Positions 15,834 through 24,241 are shown, counted from the stretch's first letter. The stretch is DNA of 30,024 nucleotides from Thermoplasmata archaeon (GCA_030040625.1 JASHTI010000106.1:1-30024), one strand, 5' to 3'. Program-made: numbers and translations. The notes: generated from the sequence alone by a model not told the origin.

Positions 15834-17135
15834 TCACGGCAGGGTGACGACCCCCGACACCGGCACCGCCGGCGTCGTCTCATTGACGACCAAGCTGTCT
15901 CCGGTCACGTTCCAAGAACTCGGCGTGACGATGGCGAGCAGATCGTCCCCGAGCAGGGCCCCCGCCGGGCTGCTCCATCCGGTCTCGTTCGTGGACGAAG
16001 GGTAACTATCGATCCAGCTGCCGTTTTGCGTGAACAGCACAGCGTACCAACCCGATGGGTTGTCAACGCACTTGCCCAAGCTCGAGACCCAAGTCGGGCA
16101 GGCCGAGGCCGCGGACTGCAGTGCCTGGCCCTGAGAGTCAAGGAGGTCGAGTCGAACCATCCACGCGTCAAGACCGAAAGTCAGCAGCCTCGGGTTCGAT
16201 CCCAGCCCGACCCAGAGCGCCTCCACGACCTCCTCCGAGGATCCGTTCAGGCTCGACGTGCCGTTCGAGAATTCCATGTCGATCGGAATCGGAGGACCGG
16301 CGAGGCTGTCCTCTGGGGTGCACGTCACCTGTCCGGTCACCTCGAAGCTGAACGATCCATCCGGCTGCACGTACGTAGTGGCGTACGGTTGCGTGCCACC
16401 GACGCCGAGCAGTCCGCAGCGCTGGAACGCTACCATCACGCCACCCGTCCACCCCGGCCAGTCGTTCTGGCCGAACAGATACATCTCCGCGGAAGGTCGG
16501 TGGCGACCGACCCACTCGGCGCTGCCGCCGGCTCCCCACGCAGCCTGCGCCATTTGGGGGGAATCGGCAGTTAGCGGGGAGACGTCATAGTCCGCCCAGC
16601 CCCATGGCGTGCCGTCCGCCGCCATCACCAGTGCGCACCAGGAGGTCATCGAAATCGGCGGGTCGACGCGAACCGTTTGATTGACATCCGTCCCGGACGC
16701 AAGCTGCCGCGTCGCATTCGAGAAGAAGAGGAACTGCCAGAATGGCGCAGTACCGGAGGCGTAGCTCCCGTGGAACAAGGGTATCGTTCCATTCCAGATG
16801 GTTAAGCCCGGGAACGCAAAGCCGCAGGCATTCGATGCATTCGGATTGGCGGCCCATCCCAGGGACGCTGGTTGGAAGGGGAGGGGCGTCGCGATCCCGT
16901 ACACCGCAAAGAGGGTCCAGGGCCCCGCGTCCTTCGCGGTCAGTACGGTCTGGACGGCTCCAAGAGCTTCTCGGAAGGTAGGGCCGTCCGTAGCGAGCGC
17001 CGGGGAACCTCGAGCCACTCCATAGGTGAGGTAAAGCCAACCGGAGACCCCAGCGGCCAGTACCAGCCCTCCAGCGAGAATAGCGAATAGGCGGGTTCGG
17101 CAAGCGGGCCGTTGCCCACCCCGCGAACCCGACAC
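15834..17135 (-). CDS. membrane-anchored secreted protein, unknown
   Basis: A protein of 433 residues from GTG 17135. After a short basic stretch, one hydrophobic helix (FAILAGGLVLAAGVSGWLYL) anchors or exports it. The outer part carries about ten N-glycosylation sequons (NAS, NGT, NAT, NQT, NVT, NET and others), six cysteines and many Trp, typical of archaeal surface proteins. No catalytic family is recognised. A TTG at 17186 would add 17 residues, but a CTATAG box at 17187-17192 would place the transcript start near 17165, downstream of that TTG; hence GTG 17135. The anchor resembles that of the 22237-23307 protein. Codon use is less GC-rich than its neighbours, which suggests transfer. Confidence 0.75.
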   Translation of the reverse strand: MSGSRGGQRPACRTRLFAILAGGLVLAAGVSGWLYLTYGVARGSPALATDGPTFREALGAVQTVLTAKDAGPWTLFAVYGIATPLPFQPASLGWAANPNASNACGFAFPGLTIWNGTIPLFHGSYASGTAPFWQFLFFSNATRQLASGTDVNQTVRVDPPISMTSWCALVMAADGTPWGWADYDVSPLTADSPQMAQAAWGAGGSAEWVGRHRPSAEMYLFGQNDWPGWTGGVMVAFQRCGLLGVGGTQPYATTYVQPDGSFSFEVTGQVTCTPEDSLAGPPIPIDMEFSNGTSSLNGSSEEVVEALWVGLGSNPRLLTFGLDAWMVRLDLLDSQGQALQSAASACPTWVSSLGKCVDNPSGWYAVLFTQNGSWIDSYPSSTNETGWSSPAGALLGDDLLAIVTPSSWNVTGDSLVVNETTPAVPVSGVVTLP

Positions 17136-17185
17136 TCGCCCTGCGGAAGCGGGCCCACCCTCCCTCAGGCCGTCGGAAGCGGACA

Positions 17186-17194
17186 ACTATAGTC
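17186..17194 (-). promoter_or_regulatory. TATA box (CTATAG) for the anchored protein
   Basis: An AT-rich CTATAG box centred about 55 bases before GTG 17135; the predicted transcript start is near 17165. It argues against the upstream TTG start at 17186. Confidence 0.5.
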
Positions 17195-17464
17195 TCCGTC
17201 CTCTACGGTCGGAGAGTACGCCCAGAGTCCGATGTAGTCTGCGGTGTTGCTCGACTGAAGGCCGCCGTCCTAGGGGACCCAGGGCCATCAGAGTCCGCCT
17301 CCCGCGTGATGACTGTCCAAATCTTGTGTGAGTTCTCGCCGGGAAGGCGGCCTCCGCTGGGCTAAGGATTGGAACATTCTTGCGGTCCAGCCCTCCGATA
17401 CTCCCGCCACCTGTGCGGCGGCGTGGCCGCTCGGGGTTCGCTCGGGAGCGCCCGTCTCCGACAC

Positions 17465-17473
17465 GGTAAAAGG
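17465..17473 (+). promoter_or_regulatory. TATA-like box for the CDGSH gene
   Basis: GGTAAAAGG is centred 28 bases before ATG 17497, which predicts a leaderless transcript and favours this ATG over GTG 17488. Confidence 0.5.
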
Positions 17474-17496
17474 CGGGCCCGCTCCCTGTGGGGCCG

Positions 17497-18192
17497 ATGT
17501 CCGACCCCCCGTCGATGCGGATCGTCGTCCAGCGCCACGGCCCGTATCGGGCCGTCGGCGGGATCCCGCTGGCCGTTCAGACGATCACCCCCAACGCGCG
17601 CAAGGAGTCCTGGGAGTGGGTCGAGGGCCGCTCGTTCCCGGTCGGGAAGGAGTACCTGCTCTGCCGGTGCGGGCAGTCCCAGAACAAGCCGTTCTGCGAC
17701 GACAGCCACCTCCGGGTCGGGTTCGTCGGACCGGAGACCGCCTCCCGGCGGCCGATCGAGCGGCAGTCCGAGCATCTGGACGGTCCCACGCACGTGCTCA
17801 GTGACGCGGAGAACCTCTGCGCCTTCGCGCGGTTCTGCGATCCGGAAGGGAAGATCTGGTCGTTGATCGAACGGACGGACGACCCGAGGGTGCGGGCGCT
17901 CGTGGTCCGCGAAGCGGCGCACTGCCCGTCGGGTCGCCTCGTACTCCGGGAGAAGGCGACGGGCCAGACCGTCGAGCCCACGCTCCCGCCGTCGATCGGC
18001 GTCGTGGAGGACCCGACGCTCGGCTGCAGCGGGCCGTTGTGGGTCCGCGGCGGGGTCCGCGTCGAGTCCGAGAACGGCACTCCCTACGAGCTCCGGAACC
18101 GGCTGACGCTGTGCCGTTGCGGGAGCTCGACGAACATGCCGTTCTGCAACGGGAGCCACGCCTCGGTCCAGTTCCAGGACGGGCTCGGCTGA
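17497..18192 (+). CDS. double CDGSH iron-sulfur protein
   Basis: A 231-residue cytoplasmic protein with two CDGSH-type 2Fe-2S sites, each with the 3Cys-1His ligand set: C56, C58, C67, H71 (ending CDDSH) and C206, C208, C217, H221 (ending CNGSH). Between them, C108, C114, C143 and C177 could hold a further cluster, as in related multi-domain proteins. Both motifs depart by one residue from the canonical CDGSH, but all ligands are kept. Such proteins are linked to redox sensing and iron-sulfur or oxidative-stress handling. It leads a plus-strand run with the DsbA-like gene 14 bases after its stop. GTG 17488 and ATG 17515 are other possible starts. Confidence 0.9.
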   Translation: MSDPPSMRIVVQRHGPYRAVGGIPLAVQTITPNARKESWEWVEGRSFPVGKEYLLCRCGQSQNKPFCDDSHLRVGFVGPETASRRPIERQSEHLDGPTHVLSDAENLCAFARFCDPEGKIWSLIERTDDPRVRALVVREAAHCPSGRLVLREKATGQTVEPTLPPSIGVVEDPTLGCSGPLWVRGGVRVESENGTPYELRNRLTLCRCGSSTNMPFCNGSHASVQFQDGLG

Positions 18193-18206
18193 TCGGGGGA
18201 AGGGTC

Positions 18207-18782
18207 GTGGTGGACCGAAGGAAGGTCGGCGGTTCGCCGATCCCGGAGGAGGAGCTCCCGGCGCTGGTGCTCCCGGTTGAACAACGGGACCACTGCCTGG
18301 GCCCGGTCGGCGCACGCTACACGCTGGTCGAGTACGGCGACTACGAATGCCCCCATTGCGCGGAGGTCCAACCGACAGTTCGCGAGATCCGGGGCGATCT
18401 CGGCGACGACCTCTGCTTCGCCTTCCGCAACTTCCCGATCCCCGAGGCGCACCCGCACGCGGTCGCGGCGGCCCGCGCTGCGGAGGCCGCCGCCATGCAG
18501 GCGAAGTTCTGGCTGATGCACGATCGCCTCTTCGAGCACCGGACCGACCTGTCGGAGGCGGTGCTCCGGCAGCTCGCGCGCGGTCTGCCGCTGGACATGG
18601 CGACGTACGACCGGGACCTCGCCTCGCCGGCGCCGGCCCGACGCGTCGACGCCGACGTCGAGAGCGGAACGGCGGCCGGCGTCGTGGAGACCCCGACGCT
18701 GTTCGTCAACGGCCGGATGTATGTGGGGGCGCGCGACCTCGACGCCCTGCTGAACGCGCTCCGTACGCGGGCCCGCCCGTAG
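18207..18782 (+). CDS. DsbA-family thioredoxin-fold protein
   Basis: A 191-residue protein with the redox motif CPHC at residues 48-51 after VEYGDYE, a helical insertion, and the cis-proline segment VETPTLFVNG near the C-terminus, the DsbA-like pattern. There is no signal peptide or membrane helix, so it is predicted cytoplasmic, like the thioredoxin-fold domains found with some Na+/H+ antiporters; a disulfide role for exported proteins is therefore not supported. Start GTG 18207 is chosen because a purine-rich GGGGAAGGG lies just upstream; GTG 18210 is equally possible. It probably forms an operon with the CDGSH gene. Confidence 0.87.
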   Translation: MVDRRKVGGSPIPEEELPALVLPVEQRDHCLGPVGARYTLVEYGDYECPHCAEVQPTVREIRGDLGDDLCFAFRNFPIPEAHPHAVAAARAAEAAAMQAKFWLMHDRLFEHRTDLSEAVLRQLARGLPLDMATYDRDLASPAPARRVDADVESGTAAGVVETPTLFVNGRMYVGARDLDALLNALRTRARP

Positions 18783-18852
18783 CGTCGCAGGAGGAGAGAG
18801 GGCCACGACCGCCCGGTCGGCCGACCCGCCCCCGGGGCCCCGGGTCGTCGCG

Positions 18853-19527
18853 GTGAGCTCGGTCCCGATGGAGCTCGAGGGCGTGCAGGGACGGACGCTC
18901 TTCCCCACGCTCCAGCAGGGGCCGTGGTGGCCGATCGCCCGGTTCGCCGAGTCGACCGTGGAACCCAGCGCGGCGGCCGGGGACCCCCACCCCCACGAGC
19001 AAGAAGAGGCGGTCAACTACCTCCTTGACGGGGAGCTAACGTACGCCGGCGAGGCCGGTGAGTCGCTGCGACTCGGCGAGGGGGCGGTGGCGCTGCTCAC
19101 CGCGGTCCGCCCGCACACCCACGACCTCTACCCCACGGGGCTCCGCCGAACGCGATGGCTGTCGCTCGTGGTCGCGCTGTCGCCCGGGACGGCCGAGCCC
19201 GCGCACGTGCTACGACGGGCGGACGCCTCCCCCCTCGAAGCGGTGGCGGCCGGCGTGGAGCGGCGAAACCTGGTCGGACCGCGGGCGCCGATCCAGGCGA
19301 CCTCGGAGCTGGAGGTCGTCGAGGTGCGCCTCGCTCCGGGGGCGTCGACCGAGTTGGAGGTCGGGGCGGGCCGACGTCTCGTCGCCTACGTCCACGACGG
19401 CGCGGGCACCGTTCGGGGTCTTCCCGCCGCGTGGGGTTCGGGCGTTCTGGCCGAGAGCCTCCGCCGCCTCGAGCTGGCCTCCTCGAGCGGGATGCGGGTC
19501 ACGGTGGCCACCGTCCCCTCGCCGTAA
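18853..19527 (+). CDS. pirin-like bicupin protein
   Basis: A 224-residue protein resembling pirins: early GRTLFPTLQQGPWWP, then the metal-binding cupin signature HPH (H46, H48) with EEAVNYLLDGEL, and H88/H90 in RPHTHD. The C-terminal half forms a second cupin-like domain (from about residue 130) without obvious metal ligands. Pirins bind Fe or another metal and some have quercetinase activity or act as redox-sensitive regulators; the specific role here is unknown. Start GTG 18853 is the first in-frame start; ATG 18868 is an alternative. It lies 70 bases after the DsbA-like gene, in the same direction. Confidence 0.8.
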   Translation: MSSVPMELEGVQGRTLFPTLQQGPWWPIARFAESTVEPSAAAGDPHPHEQEEAVNYLLDGELTYAGEAGESLRLGEGAVALLTAVRPHTHDLYPTGLRRTRWLSLVVALSPGTAEPAHVLRRADASPLEAVAAGVERRNLVGPRAPIQATSELEVVEVRLAPGASTELEVGAGRRLVAYVHDGAGTVRGLPAAWGSGVLAESLRRLELASSSGMRVTVATVPSP

Positions 19528-19694
19528 GCGCAGGACCGGACGGGTCCGGCGCGGGTCGGCGTCGGACGGCCCTTCGAAGGCTCGTGGGGCGGGCCGGTTC
19601 GCCCCTCCGTCCGCCGGGGCCGTTGGGCGGAGCACTGCCCTTGGGCGGTCCCGGAGCGCCGGGCGGGGGGCACCGTCTTGGTCCGTGCGGTGCT

Positions 19695-20513
19695 GTGGCG
19701 ACCGTGACCGGGTGGACCGAGGAGCGGATCTGGGACGCGGTGGAGGCGTGGAGGTGGATCCCGCCCGGCTCGACGCGCGAGGACCACGAGAACTTCGAGC
19801 TGGCCGTGACCCCCGGATCGTACGCGCTCAGCTTCGCCTACGGGTTCCGCGCCCCCGACGGCCCGTCCGCCGAGTCCGCCCTGACAGAGCTCCAGCGGAG
19901 GGTGCAGGCCGCGGGAGGGACCGGGGTCCGGATCCATGTCGACCCGCGCTCGCGGCCGGCGGACCTCCCCGACCGACTCCGGCGACGAGGCTACCGGACC
20001 GCCGAGGACGCCGAGGTACTCGTCTGGGAGCTCCGCGACGGCCGGGGAGACCCTCGTCTGCCGCCGCTTCGCGCCGCCGAGGGCGTGGAGGTCCGCGAGG
20101 TGCGGACGAAGAGCGAATTCCACGAATTTGTCCGCCTGTCGAGACCGATCTTCGGCGATCCGGTTCCGCCGGAAGCGACGATCGCTGCGTTCACGGGAGA
20201 GTTCGAACGCGCGATGCGTGAGACGGGCCGATCGGACCGGTTCCTCGCGTGGAAGGGCCCGGTGCCCGTCGGGCGCGCCGGCATGGAGGTCGTGGGGGAG
20301 GTGGCCCGGCTGTGGGGCACCGGCGTCCTGCCGGAGCATCGCCGAGGCGGCGTCTACAGCCTCCTGGTACGGGCTCGCTGCGAGGAGGCCCTGCGGCGGG
20401 GCGCGACGCTGGCGCTGGCGACCGGGCTGGTCGGCACGTCCGCCCCGATCCTGAAGCGCCGTGGGTTCCGTGCGGTCGGCGTTATCCACCGTTTCGAGGC
20501 CCATTGGACGTGA
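19695..20513 (+). CDS. GNAT-family N-acetyltransferase
   Basis: A 272-residue protein with a C-terminal GNAT domain: VARLWGTGVLPEHRRGGVYS contains the acetyl-CoA pyrophosphate-binding motif (R-x-x-G-x-x type), followed by the helix LLVRARCEEALRRGA and the late strand ATGLVGTSAPILKRRGF typical of these enzymes. The N-terminal 110 residues look like a degenerate second GNAT-like or substrate-binding domain. The acceptor substrate cannot be inferred. The frame is open far upstream, overlapping the pirin gene, so GTG 19695 is chosen as the first start after the pirin stop; GTG 19704 is also possible. Confidence 0.82.
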   Translation: MATVTGWTEERIWDAVEAWRWIPPGSTREDHENFELAVTPGSYALSFAYGFRAPDGPSAESALTELQRRVQAAGGTGVRIHVDPRSRPADLPDRLRRRGYRTAEDAEVLVWELRDGRGDPRLPPLRAAEGVEVREVRTKSEFHEFVRLSRPIFGDPVPPEATIAAFTGEFERAMRETGRSDRFLAWKGPVPVGRAGMEVVGEVARLWGTGVLPEHRRGGVYSLLVRARCEEALRRGATLALATGLVGTSAPILKRRGFRAVGVIHRFEAHWT

Positions 20514-20687
20514 CGGCGCGGACCGGTGCCGCCGCGGACGTGCCGGCCGGAGGCCCCAAAGCTCATCCCGACCGTCACCCCGTCCCGCGGGGAGCGATGG
20601 GTGACCTGCGAGCGACGCGAGACTCTAGGCACCGCGCAGCGTCGCGCCCTCGCGGGACTCGCCCGCCCGGCGAACGAGCTGCCCCCG

Positions 20688-20722
20688 ACCCTCGCCACCG
20701 CGCGGGGAACCCTCGCCACCGC
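20688..20722 (+). repeat. 14-bp direct repeat
   Basis: ACCCTCGCCACCGC occurs at 20688-20701 and again at 20709-20722, a 21-bp period, in the 235-base spacer before the DUF998 gene. It may be an operator or a simple duplication; nothing else is seen in this spacer. Confidence 0.35.
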
Positions 20723-20748
20723 TCCCCTCCCGTCGCGAGGTTCCGACG

Positions 20749-21429
20749 GTGAGCGAACTCCCCGGCCCGGCTCGGAGCCCGAGAGGCGCGTTCCGCCGGG
20801 AGTTCGCCGTCACGATCGTCGGGATCGCGGCGTACGTCGTGCTCGACATCGTCGCGCAGCTGCTCCCGCCGCACTACAGCCCGGTCAGCCAGGCGGAGAG
20901 CGACCTCGGGGTCGGCCCGTACGGGTGGGTGATGAACCTCAACTTCGTGGTCCGGGGGGTCCTCTCGCTCGCCCTGGTCGCGGGCCTCTACCGGAGCTGG
21001 CCGAACGGGGCGCCGCGTCCCTCGGCGGGCCTCGCCCTCATCGGGGCGTGGGCGGTCGGGGCGTTCCTCCTCGCCGTCGCCCACGCCGATGTCTCGGGGC
21101 CGGCGACCGTCCACGGCACGGTCCACCTCGTCACGGCGTTCCTCGCCTTCCTCTTCGCGGCCGTCGGGATCGTCGTCGTCTCCCGATCGATCCCGGATCA
21201 CGGACCCTGGAGAACCCTCCGCCCGTACGCCGTCGGGATCGCGGGGCTCGTGGCGATCTCCCTGGTCGTCCTGTTCCTGGGCACAGGGGTGCCGCGGATC
21301 GAACACCACTGGTTCGGGCTCCTCGAGCGGATCTTCCTCGGCTCGGTGCTCCTCTGGATGCTGGTCGTGTCGCTCGTGCTCCTTCGAGACGGACCGACGT
21401 CGCCGAGGCCGGCCCCGGCGCCGACCTAG
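20749..21429 (+). CDS. DUF998 membrane protein
   Basis: A 226-residue protein with six predicted membrane helices (near residues 20-40, 62-82, 95-113, 122-145, 160-180 and 190-212). The pairing YSPVSQAESDLGVGPYGWVMNLNF between helices 1 and 2 is the DUF998 signature; the family is widespread and its function is unknown. Start GTG 20749. It is convergent with the alpha/beta hydrolase, 21 bases apart. Confidence 0.85.
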   Translation: MSELPGPARSPRGAFRREFAVTIVGIAAYVVLDIVAQLLPPHYSPVSQAESDLGVGPYGWVMNLNFVVRGVLSLALVAGLYRSWPNGAPRPSAGLALIGAWAVGAFLLAVAHADVSGPATVHGTVHLVTAFLAFLFAAVGIVVVSRSIPDHGPWRTLRPYAVGIAGLVAISLVVLFLGTGVPRIEHHWFGLLERIFLGSVLLWMLVVSLVLLRDGPTSPRPAPAPT

Positions 21430-21450
21430 GGAGAAGGGCTCACTGGGCGG

Positions 21451-22152
21451 CTACCCGGCGAGGGCGATCAGGTCCCGTGCGAGAACCTCGGGCGTGGTGA
21501 TCATCGGCCAGTGGCCGGCGTCCTCGATGCGGTGCGGGCCGACCAGCGGGCCCCACTTCCCGGCGACGATCTCGTCGACGGGGTCCCCGCTCTGGCGGCA
21601 GAGGATGTACGCCTCGGACACGCCATCGTATGCGGTCGAGAGCGTGATCGGGTCGGCGGCCAAGCGGATCGGCCACGGCGTGCCGAGCCTCAGCATCCGG
21701 CGGAGCTCCGCGCCCTGGACGTCCTTGCCGATCTGAGCGATGATCGCCTCGGTGAGGGGGATCCCGAGCGCGCCGGCGGGCGCCGGCCCGAACTCCTTGG
21801 TCGGGTCGAAACCGGCCTGCGGCGTCCGCACCCGCTCCGGCCGGAACGCGTCGAGGTAGATCGCCCGGCGGACCTGGGCGTGCGCGCGGTCGGCGACGGC
21901 CGCTGCGACCTTACCGGCGAAGCTGTGCCCGACGATCACGAAATCGTCGAGCTCGTTGTACCCGACGACGTTGAGGACGTCCTGGATCGCCGTCTCCATG
22001 CCGACGTCCTTCGTCAGCAGGTGCACCCGCTCGCCCATGCCGGTGAGGGTCACCGGGTAGGCCGAGTGCCCGGCCCGCTCCAGCAGAGGGACGACCCGCT
22101 TCCACGCCCACGCACCGAGCCAGGCCCCCGGGACCAGCACGAACCGCGCCAT
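21451..22152 (-). CDS. alpha/beta hydrolase, esterase-like
   Basis: A 233-residue cytoplasmic hydrolase. It opens with FVLVPGAWLGAWAW (oxyanion region) and has the nucleophile elbow GHSFAG with S77. The likely acid is D190 (RQSGDPVDE) and the His is H214 (DAGHWPM). The pattern fits the compact esterase/hydroxynitrile-lyase-like branch (SABP2/EstC type). The substrate is unknown. ATG 22152. It is last of a minus-strand run. Confidence 0.87.
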   Translation of the reverse strand: MARFVLVPGAWLGAWAWKRVVPLLERAGHSAYPVTLTGMGERVHLLTKDVGMETAIQDVLNVVGYNELDDFVIVGHSFAGKVAAAVADRAHAQVRRAIYLDAFRPERVRTPQAGFDPTKEFGPAPAGALGIPLTEAIIAQIGKDVQGAELRRMLRLGTPWPIRLAADPITLSTAYDGVSEAYILCRQSGDPVDEIVAGKWGPLVGPHRIEDAGHWPMITTPEVLARDLIALAG

Positions 22153-22236
22153 CGCCCCGGCGCAGGCGCCCCGCCCTCTTAGGGCGCGCCCCGAGAGTCC
22201 CCGGGACGGTCCCTCGGTCGGCGTTGCGCGCCGCGG

Positions 22237-23307
22237 TCACCCCGGGCAGCCGGGACCCGTCGAACCGGGGGCGCCGACCCGGGTCTGCAGGCAGTACGAA
22301 GGGACCGTCCAGTTGTAGTTGAACGACGTCCCGCCGAGCGCGCCGTCCTCCGAGCCCAGGTCCTGCTCGCCGAGGTAGAGCCGCGAGAAGCCGTGCAGCG
22401 GCCCCGTCCAGCAGGAGGCGGCCGGCATCAGCGTCTCGACCTCCGCCAGTATGGCACTGAGGTTGACGCCCAGCGTCCCGGCGGCGAGGCCGTGGCTCGA
22501 CTGACCTCCGTAGGAGAAGTCGAAGCTGATGTTGGCGTTCGAGCCGTTGTCGGCGCCGTGGCACCAGTACGCGATGTCCCAGAGGTGCGGGGCGACGGTG
22601 CCGTTCACGAGCGTCGGCGCCGTCCAGGGCAGCCACTCGAACGGGTAGGAGATGTTGTGCGCGAGGAAGATCTCCACCTCGACGAACGGACCGGATTCGA
22701 ACCGCGGCGGCAGTCCCTCGCTGAAGAAGTTGTCGAAGGAGAGGTCGTAGCCGTCCACGTCGGCCGCCGGGGGCCCCTGGAGCGCGTAGGTCGCCGTGAT
22801 CCAGAGGCTCTCGTTCACGGTGCGCGCTACCGTCTGAGGCAGCGACCAGGCCGGGCTCTGCGGGGTGTACGTCGTCGCCAGGCCGAGGTACTCGTCGACC
22901 CCGTAGGCGACCTGCGGGTAGGAGAACCAGCCCCCGGCGCCACCGACCTTCGTCCAGTTGGCATAGCCGAACAGCGCCCCCGTCGCGGCGGCGTAGCACA
23001 TCCCGGCGTGGCCGCTGGTGCCGCTCGGGACGTCGTACGTGTTCGCCTGGAACATCCCGTCATCCAGCGCAAGGGTCGGGCGCGGAGCGCCGATGTCGTC
23101 GACGATGCACGTACTCCGCGTGCCGGGCGACGGGAGGATCGTGATCTCGGTGGGTCCCGGGGCGCCCGGGGAGGAGGGGTGGGGCCCGAGGGCCCGGAGG
23201 GCGACGTACCCGCCGACCCCGGCGATCACCACCAGGCCCGCGGCCAGGATCGCGAGGGTTCGGCGGCCTCGGGACGGGCGGGCTCCGGCCGGGGCGGTGA
23301 TGGTCAT
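22237..23307 (-). CDS. membrane-anchored GH12-like glycosidase candidate
   Basis: A 356-residue protein with a basic N-terminus and one anchor helix (residues 17-40), then an exported domain with about eight N-glycosylation sequons and six Cys. The order of motifs resembles glycoside hydrolase family 12: an ANTYDVPSG start of the fold, a GGWFSYPQVAYG strand, YDLSFDNFF, VEVEIFLAH (E212 in the place of the nucleophile of EIMIW), and YLGEQDLG (E314 in the place of the acid/base of GTE). The spacing of 102 residues is longer than the roughly 85 of known GH12 enzymes. If true it would be a surface endoglucanase or xyloglucanase; the assignment is inference. Its anchor resembles that of the 15834-17135 protein. 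Confidence 0.7.
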   Translation of the reverse strand: MTITAPAGARPSRGRRTLAILAAGLVVIAGVGGYVALRALGPHPSSPGAPGPTEITILPSPGTRSTCIVDDIGAPRPTLALDDGMFQANTYDVPSGTSGHAGMCYAAATGALFGYANWTKVGGAGGWFSYPQVAYGVDEYLGLATTYTPQSPAWSLPQTVARTVNESLWITATYALQGPPAADVDGYDLSFDNFFSEGLPPRFESGPFVEVEIFLAHNISYPFEWLPWTAPTLVNGTVAPHLWDIAYWCHGADNGSNANISFDFSYGGQSSHGLAAGTLGVNLSAILAEVETLMPAASCWTGPLHGFSRLYLGEQDLGSEDGALGGTSFNYNWTVPSYCLQTRVGAPGSTGPGCPG

Positions 23308-23398
23308 CGCCCGAAGACCGGTGGTTGGGGATTTGGAGCCTTGTCCCGACCTGCAGCGCGGGGCGACCCGCGGGTCCCGGCGGGCCGCGACCGGTCGC

Positions 23399-23698
23399 CT
23401 ACGGCAGCGTGCCGAGGAGCAGCTCCCAGGGCTCGAGCTTACCGGCGGCGAGCACGCCGCTCCGCATCCAGGGGTCCTGCTCGAGCCGGCGGTTCAGCGC
23501 CTCCGCGCTCTCCGCCCGCAGGACGAGCATCGCCCGGTGGCGCGGGGAGCCGCGCAGGGGTCCGCCGAGGACGACGAGCCGGTCGGCCTCGAGGGCGTTC
23601 ATGAAGGCGGCATGCTCGGCCCAGCCGGCCTGTTCGCGCATCGGACGGCCCTCGATCCAGCGGGGGCCCTGCTCGTTGATCTGAACGAAGAGCGGCAT
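23399..23698 (-). CDS. YciI-like (YCII family) protein
   Basis: A 99-residue protein with the YCII dimeric alpha/beta barrel pattern: early FVQINEQGP, AEHAAFMNALEADRLVVLGGPL (the His of the conserved HxxF/M segment), and LRAESAEALNRRLEQDPWMRSGVL. Family members are small, often of unknown function; some act in lactone or halide chemistry. ATG 23698. It lies in a minus-strand run between two membrane-linked genes, 91 bases ahead of the GH12-like gene. Confidence 0.85.
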   Translation of the reverse strand: MPLFVQINEQGPRWIEGRPMREQAGWAEHAAFMNALEADRLVVLGGPLRGSPRHRAMLVLRAESAEALNRRLEQDPWMRSGVLAAGKLEPWELLLGTLP

Positions 23699-23752
23699 GG
23701 CGACCGCTACGCCCGCCCGCTCTTCACGGGCGTCGGACGGCCGTCGGGGGGC

Positions 23753-24211
23753 TCACGCCGGGGCCGTCGGGACCGCCGCGGGCGCCCGGGAGCCCCGGAG
23801 CCGGATGACGATCAAGGCGACGAACGCCAGTGCGACGAGGAACGCGAGCAGCATCCCGAGCGAGTAGTCGTTGTTCAGGGTGAACGTGTAGGCGAACCCC
23901 TCCTGGATCGCGACCAGCACGGCGAGGAAGGCGATCACCGCGCGGACGGTCAGCCCCGGCACGCCGCTGCGGTAGCAGCTCCGGACCAGGAACGCCGTGC
24001 CGATCAGCAGCAGGAAGCCGAGGACGATGTGGGCGGTGAGCAACGGGATCGAGACGAACACGTGCGTGACCGAGATCGACGCCGGGACGCTCACGTAGAG
24101 GCTCAGCCCGAAACCGAGGATCGCCTGGACGATCAGCGCCAGCAGCAGCCCGACCGACTGCCGCTTTAGGCGCTCGGCCGGAGTCGCGCCCTGGGCCGCC
24201 GGTGCGCTCAT
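23753..24211 (-). CDS. four-helix membrane protein, unknown
   Basis: A 152-residue protein with four predicted membrane helices (near residues 18-40, 52-76, 86-108 and 115-136), short polar ends and a single Cys. Its spacing resembles the small heme/copper-oxidase-linked or DoxX-like membrane proteins, but I do not recognise a specific family. ATG 24211 follows a TTAAGT box by 27 bases, giving a leaderless transcript. Confidence 0.7.
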   Translation of the reverse strand: MSAPAAQGATPAERLKRQSVGLLLALIVQAILGFGLSLYVSVPASISVTHVFVSIPLLTAHIVLGFLLLIGTAFLVRSCYRSGVPGLTVRAVIAFLAVLVAIQEGFAYTFTLNNDYSLGMLLAFLVALAFVALIVIRLRGSRAPAAVPTAPA

Positions 24212-24232
24212 CGCGCGGTGCGGAGGGTCTGC

Positions 24233-24241
24233 GCACTTAAC
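24233..24241 (-). promoter_or_regulatory. TATA-like box for the four-helix protein
   Basis: Minus-strand GTTAAGTGC is centred about 27 bases before ATG 24211. Confidence 0.45.

Larger units (their letters stand above)
17136..17496. other. intergenic region, no gene seen
   Basis: It holds the two divergent promoters listed separately. No convincing coding frame is present on either strand (the longest ATG frames are short and of poor composition). At 17456-17464 it repeats 9 bases of the tRNA-Met 3' end. Confidence 0.5.

Noticed and set aside
20597..20752. 51-codon frame from ATG 20597 whose stop overlaps the DUF998 start
   Set aside because: The 4-base overlap is tempting, but the product is almost only Arg, Pro, Gly and Ala with no structure; typical of GC-rich noise.
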